Of a stretch of DNA of 5,305 nucleotides, positions 1 to 4,094 are shown piece by piece. The stretch's first letter is position 1. Every line of letters begins with the position of its first letter. This DNA comes from Pseudomonadota bacterium. Its GTDB lineage: Bacteria; Pseudomonadota; Alphaproteobacteria; Acetobacterales; Acetobacteraceae. The DNA lies in the NCBI GenBank assembly GCA_021808185.1, contig JAKBCB010000290.1, positions 1 to 5,305 on the forward strand. Direction: 5' to 3'. A program made the translations under genes and the position numbers. The notes under the pieces were generated by a model. It saw only the letters and a program-made list of their open reading frames with translations, did no database searches and was not told the DNA's origin.

Positions 1-700
1 GGAGCGTCAGGGCCTCGGCCCCACGGACCTCGCCCACGATGATCCGGTCCGGCCGCTGCCGCAGCGTGTGCTTGAGCAGCCGGTCCATCGTGACCGTCTC
101 GCTTGCACGCATTTGCAACTTGTTCTTGCAGGAGCACTGAATCTCACGGGTGTCCTCGATGATCACGAGGCGGTCGTCCGGCAGCCCGCGCGCAATATGT
201 TCGATCAGGGCATTCGCAAGCGTGGTCTTCCCCGAGCCGGTGCCCCCCACGACGAGAAGGTTCTGCCGGTGGATCACGGCACGCCCGATCAGGTCGCGCT
301 GCATTTCCGTCATCACACCCTGCTCGACGTAATCATCGAGCGAGAACACCTTGATCGCCCGGCGCCGAATCGCGAAGGCGGGGCCTTCTACGACCGGCGG
401 GATGACAGCGGAGAAGCGCGATCCGTCAAAGGGAAGCTCACATTCGAGGATCGGATTGTCGCGTGTCAGATCAACACCGACGGTACTGGCAACAGTTGCC
501 ATCAGCGACTCTGCCTGCGCAGCGGCCATCTTGCCGAACGGCCTCATCGGTTCGCCCAGGCGTTCGACCCACAGCACGCCAGCCTCGTTAAGGACAATCT
601 CGACGACGGTGGGATCGACGAGCAGGTCGCAAACGGCAGAGCCTAGCTCCCTACGGAGCTTTTCTGTGATTCGCTGCGCTCGTTCGTCACGCGTGGACAT
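1..700 (-). CDS. trbB: TrbB, conjugal transfer (type IV secretion) ATPase, 3' end cut by window
   Basis: Cytoplasmic hexameric ATPase of the VirB11/TrbB/PilT class, which powers pilus and mating-pore assembly at the inner membrane. The 233 visible residues start MSTRDERAQR and carry, in order, an N-terminal domain (about 20-115, with LVDPTVVEIVLNEAG and FAIRRRA), the Walker A motif GGTGSGKT (152-159), the Asp box IEDTREI (181-187) and the Walker B-like RIIVGEVRG (219-227). The family is usually about 320 residues, so roughly the last 90 lie beyond position 1. The start ATG at 700 has a strong GGAGGT at 711-716. It lies 33 nt downstream of, and on the same strand as, a small XRE gene, with a candidate promoter and palindrome in between. 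TrbB commonly opens a trbBCDEJLFGI operon in Ti/IncP-type systems; the rest would lie to the left. The family is certain; TrbB rather than another VirB11-like ATPase rests on similarity recalled from rhizobial TrbB. Confidence 0.95.
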   Translation of the reverse strand, partial: MSTRDERAQRITEKLRRELGSAVCDLLVDPTVVEIVLNEAGVLWVERLGEPMRPFGKMAAAQAESLMATVASTVGVDLTRDNPILECELPFDGSRFSAVIPPVVEGPAFAIRRRAIKVFSLDDYVEQGVMTEMQRDLIGRAVIHRQNLLVVGGTGSGKTTLANALIEHIARGLPDDRLVIIEDTREIQCSCKNKLQMRASETVTMDRLLKHTLRQRPDRIIVGEVRGAEALTL

Positions 701-702
701 TC

Positions 703-721
703 GCCCCGGGACCTCCGGGGC
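703..721 (-). promoter_or_regulatory. trbB ribosome-binding-site hairpin
   Basis: In the trbB message, GCCCCGG (721-715) and CCGGGGC (709-703) form a perfect 7-bp stem around the loop AGGTC. The Shine-Dalgarno GGAGGT is split between stem and loop, and the 3' arm fills the spacer before the ATG. Folding would hinder ribosome entry. The repeat is directly visible; the regulatory role is inferred. Confidence 0.5.
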
Positions 722-723
722 AT

Positions 724-753
724 AGAGTATGCTCTATAACGTCGAGCGGTCAA
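724..753 (-). promoter_or_regulatory. Candidate trbB promoter with overlapping palindromic operator
   Basis: On the minus strand TTGACC (748-753) precedes TACTCT (724-729) by 18 nt, or CATACT (726-731) by 16 nt, a plausible sigma-70-type pair inside the 3' end of the upstream xre gene. The -10 lies in a perfect inverted repeat ATAGAG-TATG-CTCTAT (722-737), which also covers the xre stop codon (734-736). Short AT-containing dyads of this form are typical XRE-repressor operators, and the gene just upstream encodes such a protein. That this protein binds here is inference. Confidence 0.5.
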
Positions 754-1006
754 CCCGCCTCGACGGGCGAAGGAGTCGCCACAGCGGATAATCTAAAGCG
801 GCAGCTAGGCGGCTCAGAGTCGTGAAAGTTGGATTATACTTCTCGTTCAAGATATTTGAGATGGTGGACGCAGCGACGCCGGAGCGCTCGCATAAATCTA
901 GCGCAGTCAGATTCCGCTTGGACATCGTCCTCGCTAAATTGTGAGCGAGCCAGGGCGCTTCGGTAATGGAAAGACGCGCTAGCTTGCGATCCCGTCTTCC
1001 TGCCAT
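734..1006 (-). CDS. Small XRE-family HTH transcriptional regulator
   Basis: A 90-residue protein that is almost entirely a DNA-binding domain. After a short basic N-terminus (MAGRRDRKLARL) the lambda-repressor-like fold runs from about 17 to 78, with the HTH around 34-61 (LTALDLCERSGVAASTISNILNEKYNPTF reads as helices 2-4) and a basic tail RPSRRVDRSTL. No sensor domain is seen. I chose the ATG at 1006 because it keeps helix 1; the ATG at 925 (MSKRNLT) would lose it. A GAGAGGA at 1020-1026 is a somewhat distant RBS (13-nt gap) and lies in the loop of a predicted hairpin. Local GC (53% over 781-960, counted) is well below repC, suggesting separate acquisition. It precedes trbB on the same strand, so a role as regulator of trb expression is likely but inferred. 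Confidence 0.82.
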   Translation of the reverse strand: MAGRRDRKLARLSITEAPWLAHNLARTMSKRNLTALDLCERSGVAASTISNILNEKYNPTFTTLSRLAAALDYPLWRLLRPSRRVDRSTL

Positions 1007-1050
1007 GGCCGACGCGGTGTCCTCTCTTGCGCGCTGGCGTAGCGTCGGCC
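1007..1050 (-). promoter_or_regulatory. xre ribosome-binding-site hairpin
   Basis: In the xre message GGCCGACGC (from 1042-1050) can pair over 9 bp with GCGTCGGCC (from 1007-1015), which touches the start codon. The 26-nt loop holds the GAGAGGA Shine-Dalgarno. A second copy of the upstream arm at 1062-1070 could substitute for the first. The repeats are directly visible; an effect on translation is inferred. Confidence 0.45.
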
Positions 1051-1073
1051 GATCTTGCGTAGCGTCGGCCTGT
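1034..1073. repeat. 20-bp tandem repeat, two copies
   Basis: Two adjacent 20-bp units (1034-1053 and 1054-1073) match at 17 of 20 positions and share the exact core GCGTAGCGTCGGCC (1037-1050 and 1057-1070). It sits in the leader of the small xre gene, and its 9-mer GCGTCGGCC recurs inverted at 1007-1015. It could be a protein-binding repeat or alternative arms of an RNA stem. Confidence 0.75.
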
Positions 1074-1273
1074 CGCGCTTCGCGTGCAGGGCCGTGAGAG
1101 AGAGTCTGGGGTTCACGCCCGCCCATCCCCACCGCCGCGTGCCGTACGCACGACCATGAATTGTTGATGACGCCGAACGGGTGCAGCGCGCCCATGGCGG
1201 GGCGGGTACGCGGGCGATTTCATGTCGTCACTCCGGCCCGGATCCCGGACGGCTCCCACGCGTCGGCATGTCC

Positions 1274-1282
1274 TTGCGCCCT
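1274..1282 (+). other. Possible oriT nic-like motif TTGCGCCCT
   Basis: The 9-mer TTGCGCCCT agrees with the core of the nick region I recall for Ti-plasmid oriT (ATAATTGCGCCCT) and resembles RSF1010 (TAAGTGCGCCCT). It is preceded by GCGTCGGC at 1260-1267, loosely like the GCGTC element upstream of the Ti nick site. A weak 5-bp repeat (1232-1236/1245-1249) lies upstream. No relaxase gene is in the window to support it. Confidence 0.25.
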
Positions 1283-1452
1283 CCCCTTCTCTGTTCGCAT
1301 GGCCAGCGCATACCTTGGGGTCCCCGTTCCAGTCGGTCTCGACATACGGAACGCGCCCGGCGCCGATTCTGGCGAGAATGCCACGGTTTTTGAGTAAAGG
1401 CTAAGACGCGGAGCGGCGGCTATATGGAGCTGTATCGCCGTGCCGTGTGGTC

Positions 1453-1498
1453 ATGTGCCGATGTGCCGGTGTGCGGGCACATAGGCACAACGGCACAT
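1453..1498. repeat. 46-bp palindromic array of 8-bp GTGCC repeats
   Basis: Six 8-bp-phased units occupy 1453-1500: ATGTGCCG, ATGTGCCG, GTGTGCGG, then GCACATAG, GCACAACG, GCACATCC. The first three are direct copies and the last three inverted, so 1453-1474 and 1477-1498 form 22-bp arms matching at 19 of 22 positions around a central GG. The array ends 36 bp before the predicted vapBC -35 box. Multiple 8-bp-spaced sites suit cooperative ribbon-helix-helix proteins such as MetJ. A related direct array precedes repC. Confidence 0.8.
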
Positions 1499-1534
1499 CC
1501 TCGAGCCCGGCCCGCTGGCCCGATCGTGTGGTGG

Positions 1535-1577
1535 TTGCTGTCTTGGCGTACAGACGATATTGTGTGGGCGCCTACAC
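1535..1577 (+). promoter_or_regulatory. vapBC promoter and operator palindrome
   Basis: TTGCTG (1535-1540) and TATTGT (1558-1563) are separated by 17 nt. The near-perfect palindrome GTGTGGGCGCCTACAC (1562-1577, 14 of 16 positions symmetric) overlaps the -10 end and the expected start at about 1570. This is where a VapBC complex usually represses its own operon. The RBS GGAGA (1578-1582) follows at once. Confidence 0.6.
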
Positions 1578-1587
1578 GGAGATCAGA

Positions 1588-1827
1588 ATGCCGCTCAATA
1601 TCCGCAGCGAAGAGGTCAACCGGCTCGCCGAGACGCTGGCAGCCCGCACGCACCGGAACAAGACCGATGCCGTGAAGCTGGCGCTGGAGCATGAGCTGCG
1701 CCGCCTCGACCAGGCCCTGCCGCTCAGGGAGCGGCTGGGCCCAATCCAGGATCGCGTGCTAGCCCGGCCGGCGACCGGGCTGGCGGCGGACAAGGCGTTC
1801 TATGACGAGCTCAGCGGCGAGGCGTGA
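1588..1827 (+). CDS. vapB: VapB-type antitoxin, PSK/Rv0623-like transcription factor
   Basis: A 79-residue antitoxin. The N-terminal part MPLNIRSEEVNRLAETLAARTHRNKTDAVKLALEHEL (1-37) gives one strand and two helices, the ribbon-helix-helix-like DNA-binding fold of the PSK_trans_fac/Rv0623 family. The C-terminal half (about 44-79, PLRERLGPIQDRVLARP...FYDELSGEA) is the segment expected to wrap round the toxin. Family members are about 80 residues, so it looks complete. The ATG at 1588 was chosen for GGAGA at 1578-1582; an in-frame ATG at 1447 would add a low-complexity extension encoded by the GTGCC array. Its TGA shares one base with the vapC start (TGATG), so the two are translationally coupled. 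VapB neutralises VapC and, as complex, normally represses its own promoter; the palindrome at 1562-1577 is the likely target. Confidence 0.88.
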   Translation: MPLNIRSEEVNRLAETLAARTHRNKTDAVKLALEHELRRLDQALPLRERLGPIQDRVLARPATGLAADKAFYDELSGEA

Positions 1828-2237
1828 TGTTCGTCGATGCCTCGGCGATCGTCGCCATCCTGACCCGTGAGCCGGACGCCGACGCCCTCGCCGACGTGCT
1901 GGACGGAGCGCGCTCGCCCATCACCTCGCCGATTGCCGTCTTCGAGGCGACCTTGGGCCTTTGCCGCAAACGGCATGCGAGCGTCGAAGAGGCGGAAGCG
2001 GACGTGCGCGAGTTCCTGGCCGCTGCCGGTGTCCGTTCCGTCGCGATCACGTCGAAAGAAGGGGAGACGGCGCTCGCAGCATTCGCGCGCTACGGCAAGG
2101 GGCGCGGCCACCCCGCGCAGCTCAATCTTGGCGACTGCTTCGCATACGCAGTGGCGCGGAATTACCGGACGCCCCTGCTGTTCAAAGGCGACGACTTCAG
2201 CAAGACCGACATTGATCTCGCGACTCGATCGCGATGA
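1827..2237 (+). CDS. vapC: VapC-type toxin, PIN-domain ribonuclease
   Basis: A 136-residue PIN-domain endoribonuclease. VapC toxins cut tRNA or rRNA with Mg2+/Mn2+ held by acidic residues and arrest translation when the antitoxin is lost. The acidic set is intact: D4 in MFVDASAI, E40 in VFEATLGL, D103 in LNLGDCFAYA, and D122/D123 in LFKGDDFSKTDI, all in the usual order. Length is normal for the family. The start ATG at 1827 overlaps the vapB stop; a GTG at 1824 is possible but would only add one residue. With vapB it forms a type II toxin-antitoxin module between the trb side and repC, a position suited to stabilising the element after excision or during plasmid carriage (inference). The RNA target cannot be told from the sequence. 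Confidence 0.95.
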   Translation: MFVDASAIVAILTREPDADALADVLDGARSPITSPIAVFEATLGLCRKRHASVEEAEADVREFLAAAGVRSVAITSKEGETALAAFARYGKGRGHPAQLNLGDCFAYAVARNYRTPLLFKGDDFSKTDIDLATRSR

Positions 2238-2461
2238 CGACGGCGACTCGGGCGCGCCTGATAACCTCAAGGCCGCAGCCGCCGAGTCGGCCGCGACCGT
2301 ACCCGGAATTAAAGTCGAGGCTGTCAGGCGCTTAGAGCAGAATCTAATCAAGCCGCTTGCGCGGGCCGGGGAACGCCCGCAAGCTGGCAAACGGCGTCGT
2401 GCCGTGAGTCGAGTCCCGACGCCGAACTTGGAGGATTAGCAGAGCCCAGAAACGACGAAGC

Positions 2462-2479
2462 CCGCCCGATGAGGGGCGG
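2462..2479 (-). terminator. Minus-strand terminator-like hairpin
   Basis: Read on the minus strand, CCGCCC-CTCATC-GGGCGG is a 6-bp stem (7 with a flanking U-G pair) followed by GCTTCGTCGTTTC, moderately U-rich. It would end a transcript coming leftwards from the repC leader, so it is the natural 3' end of an antisense RNA against repC. I could not find a clear minus-strand promoter between 2480 and 2668. Confidence 0.35.
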
Positions 2480-2576
2480 ACCCGCCATATCCCGATGGGA
2501 CGGTCTAGCGAGCCTGCCAAGCCCGCGAGTGCGCTGTAACCACTGGCGCGACCTTCCCTCAAATCGGGTGACTTTG

Positions 2577-2624
2577 CAAGTGCCATCTTGCCACAGGTGA
2601 GGTGTGCCCTTGTGCCGGCGTGCC
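2577..2624 (+). repeat. 8-bp-phased GTGCC direct repeat array upstream of repC
   Basis: Counting in steps of eight from 2577 gives caaGTGCC, atcTTGCC (one mismatch), one degenerate unit, ggtGTGCC, cttGTGCC and ggcGTGCC, ending at 2624. The five conserved bases stay in exact 8-bp register over 48 bp. The array ends 44 bp before the repC start. It shares motif and period with the palindromic array at 1453-1498 but is direct only. It could be an iteron or operator array. Confidence 0.6.
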
Positions 2625-2640
2625 GTCTTTCCAGCACGGG

Positions 2641-2668
2641 TGCGGCTTCCGCAACCGCGGGAGAGACC
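2641..2668 (+). promoter_or_regulatory. repC RBS with two mutually exclusive hairpins
   Basis: The RBS GGGAG (2659-2663) is the 3' arm of CTTCCGC-AACC-GCGGGAG (2646-2663), a 7-bp stem including one U-G pair, so it would be hidden. The upstream arm can instead pair in TGCGG-CTT-CCGCA (2641-2653), which would free the RBS. The two folds share 2649-2653 and exclude each other. Translational control is inferred, but fits the leader-based control known for repC of RepABC plasmids. Confidence 0.5.
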
Positions 2669-4003
2669 ATGCCTACCCTGGATCAAGACCAACCCCATCC
2701 GGCGCCGCGCTCGCCCACCGGCTTCCGGCGGCTGACGCCGGAGCTGCTGCATGCCGATCGTGCGGCGGAGGGCTTCGCCGGCTTGCCGGAGGGCGTAAGC
2801 GCGCCCGGACAACTGCTCGCCGCGTTCAAGGCCGCGGCGCCGCGGCTCGGCCTGTCGCCTCGCCTGGTGCATGCGGTGGACTGGTTGTTCCGCTTCACCC
2901 AGCCACAGGACTGGGGGAGGGGAGGGCGGCCGATCGTCTGGCCCTCGGCTGCTGTGCAGCAGGAAGCACTCGGCCTGTCCGAAAGCCGGGTGAAGATGGT
3001 CAACCGGGCGCTGATCGAGGCTGGGTTGATCACCATGAAGGACAGCCCGAACGGCAAGCGCTACGGGCGCCGTGACCCCAAGGGCAGGATCACGGAAGCC
3101 TACGGCTTCGACCTGTCGCCCATCGCCGCGCGCCACGCGGAATTCGTGCGCCTGGCCGAGGAGGCGCGGGCGGAGCGCGAGGAGATGGGCCGGCTGCGCC
3201 GGCGGGCGACGATCGCTCGCAATGGCATCACCCAGATACTCGAAACGGCGACCGAATATGGCTTCCAGGACGATGAATGGGCGAGGCTGGCCCGCGACAG
3301 CCGAAGCCTCGCCGGGGCGCTCAGGAAGATTGAGCGACCCGAGGAGATGGCTTTGGGCGTCGAAAGCCTGGAGCGGCGGCAGCGGGAAGCTCGGGAGCGC
3401 CTGGAAACCCTGCTGTCCGTGATGGCAGCGAAGCCTTCGGAAGCAGTGGATTCAGACCCCAAGGGGCCTGCGGACAGGCCCCACCAATATACCTACAAAC
3501 CAAGCCTTGATCCTAAACAGGATACGGTAATTGCTCAGGAGGAATGTAGCGCGGCGGTCGGCGAGGCCGTGCCTGCATCCCCATCATCGGCACGGCCGGA
3601 GCCGGCCGAGACCGGCAGGGTGCTCAAGCTGCATCCGGAGGAACTGGTGCGGTTGGCGCCGCGGCTGAAGCCCTACCTGCGTCGGCCTGATCCGACCTGG
3701 TCGGAGATCGTGGACGCCGCAGACTGGTTGCGCCACGACCTCGACGTGTCCAAGCCTCTGTGGGGGAATGCCTGCCTGGCTATGGGCCGCGCGCAGGCGG
3801 CGATCGCGCTCGCCATCGTCTCAACCAAGGACCCGGCGCACTTCCGGACGACGGCGGGCGGGTATTTCCATGGCATGGTGGCGAAGGCGAAAGCCGGCGA
3901 GCTGAACCTCGACCGCACGCTATGGACGATGCGGCGCTCGGCGGGAGCGGCACCGAGGCTGCGGCGGGAGCAAGGCAGAGCCGTTTCCACTCCGCTGCGC
4001 TGA
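2669..4003 (+). CDS. repC: RepC replication initiator (RepABC class), without repA/repB
   Basis: A 444-residue initiator that binds and opens the origin of RepABC-type replicons. The N-terminal RepC domain (about 18-250) is winged-helix-like and contains the signature IEAGLITMKDSPNGKRYGRRDPKGRITEAYGFDLSPI (116-152), nearly as in rhizobial RepC. A coiled, charged region (160-250, EEARAEREEMGRLRRRA) leads to a low-complexity linker (about 255-325), then the C-terminal domain (about 340-422, WGNACLAMGRAQAAIALAIV and GGYFHGMVAKAKAGELNLDRTLW). Length is close to plasmid RepC (about 400-440). The ATG at 2669 has GGGAG 5 nt upstream and is followed by typical N-terminal sequence; an in-frame ATG at 2588 would only translate the GTGCC array. 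The linker coincides with an AT-rich stretch where plasmid repC genes hold oriV. No partition genes are adjacent, as seen in RepC-bearing ICEs. Confidence 0.95.
   Translation: MPTLDQDQPHPAPRSPTGFRRLTPELLHADRAAEGFAGLPEGVSAPGQLLAAFKAAAPRLGLSPRLVHAVDWLFRFTQPQDWGRGGRPIVWPSAAVQQEALGLSESRVKMVNRALIEAGLITMKDSPNGKRYGRRDPKGRITEAYGFDLSPIAARHAEFVRLAEEARAEREEMGRLRRRATIARNGITQILETATEYGFQDDEWARLARDSRSLAGALRKIERPEEMALGVESLERRQREARERLETLLSVMAAKPSEAVDSDPKGPADRPHQYTYKPSLDPKQDTVIAQEECSAAVGEAVPASPSSARPEPAETGRVLKLHPEELVRLAPRLKPYLRRPDPTWSEIVDAADWLRHDLDVSKPLWGNACLAMGRAQAAIALAIVSTKDPAHFRTTAGGYFHGMVAKAKAGELNLDRTLWTMRRSAGAAPRLRREQGRAVSTPLR
3481..3540 (+). other. AT-rich segment inside repC, candidate origin of replication
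   Basis: Only 26 of these 60 bases are G or C (43%), a sharp dip within a gene of clearly higher GC. It encodes the linker PHQYTYKPSLDPKQDTVIAQ and contains a perfect 5-bp repeat ATCCT-AAAC-AGGAT (3510-3523). In RepABC plasmids oriV is known to lie in an AT-rich part of the repC coding sequence. Position and composition match; function here is inferred. Confidence 0.5.
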
Positions 4004-4004
4004 A

Positions 4005-4024
4005 GGGAGCAGGGGGGGGCAGGG
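4005..4024 (+). other. Possible G-quadruplex after the repC stop
   Basis: Just after the TGA (4001-4003) come four G runs with short gaps: 4005-4007, 4012-4014, 4016-4019 and 4022-4024, including an uninterrupted run of eight G. Such a run can fold as a quadruplex in RNA or DNA. It may also be just a slippery homopolymer. Confidence 0.3.
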
Positions 4025-4029
4025 ACTGC

Positions 4030-4059
4030 GCCGCCATGCCGTCTTGACGGAGTGGCGGC
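4030..4059. terminator. Hairpin between convergent repC and the 74-aa gene
   Basis: GCCGCC (4030-4035) pairs with GGCGGC (4054-4059), the stem continues through an A-T and a T-G pair, and after one mismatch CCGT-CTTG-ACGG (4039-4050) closes it. It lies between two convergent stop codons, the usual place for a bidirectional terminator. There is no T tract on either side, so termination is likely but not sure. Confidence 0.5.
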
Positions 4060-4094
4060 ACAGCGAGCCTGAGCGAGGTCGGGCGGCGCTGGTG

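Larger units (their letters stand above)
1007..1587. other. Gene-free stretch between xre and vapB
   Basis: I see no convincing protein here. Short open frames on both strands lack ribosome binding sites and family resemblance. A minus-strand frame over about 1300-1395 reads LKNRGILARIGAGRVPYVETDW, which is protein-like but has no start, so a gene remnant is possible. The stretch holds the xre leader repeats, a nic-like 9-mer at 1274-1282, the GTGCC palindromic array at 1453-1498 and the vapBC promoter. Such a mix of repeats beside a trb operon would suit an origin-of-transfer or regulatory region, but that is inference. Confidence 0.5.
2238..2668. other. Noncoding repC upstream control region
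   Basis: No convincing gene lies in these 431 bases. From left to right I see GANTC sites (six from 2222 to 2415), a GC-rich hairpin at 2356-2383 (CTTGC plus GGGC pairing with GCCCGCAAG, with a 2-nt bulge), a perfect 8-bp repeat CGGCGTCG/CGACGCCG (2392-2399/2417-2424), a terminator-like hairpin at 2462-2479, an 8-bp-phased GTGCC array (2577-2624) and an RBS hairpin (2646-2663). In RepABC plasmids the segment before repC encodes a small antisense RNA and a leader that controls repC; this region may do the same. A frame ending at 2439 (about NLIKPLARAGERPQAGKRRR before the stop) has no start or RBS and may be a remnant or chance. Confidence 0.55.

Noticed and set aside
68..646. 192-aa plus-strand open frame.
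   Set aside because: It is the mirror of trbB, whose Walker motifs are unmistakable on the minus strand.
1007..1195. N-terminal extension of the small XRE protein to an ATG at 1195 (153 aa).
   Set aside because: The extra 63 residues look like translated noncoding DNA, cross the tandem repeat, and have no ribosome binding site; the HTH domain is complete from 1006.
1366..1390. Terminator from ATTCT-GGCG-AGAAT followed by CGGTTTTT.
   Set aside because: The stem is only 4-5 bp, is separated from the T run, and no gene upstream on the plus strand would need it.
1453..1500. Repeat array as a CRISPR.
   Set aside because: Units are 8 bp with no spacers, half of them inverted, and no cas gene is present.
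1447..1587. Longer VapB starting at 1447.
   Set aside because: The added residues come from the GTGCC array and promoter; the family starts at MPLNI and the RBS is at 1578-1582.
1800..2390. 196-aa minus-strand open frame over vapC.
   Set aside because: vapC has all PIN acidic residues in the plus frame; the antisense frame has no family resemblance.
2401..2440. tRNA 3' fragment or attachment site (GAGTCGAGTCCCGAC resembles a T-arm).
   Set aside because: No GTTCRA T-loop, no acceptor or anticodon stem can be built, and no integrase is adjacent.
2588..2668. RepC start at 2588.
   Set aside because: It would translate the repeat array and the RBS hairpin; the ATG at 2669 has GGGAG at proper distance.
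2348..3136. 262-aa minus-strand open frame.
   Set aside because: It is a high-GC shadow of repC with Arg/Pro/Gly-rich composition and no recognisable domain.
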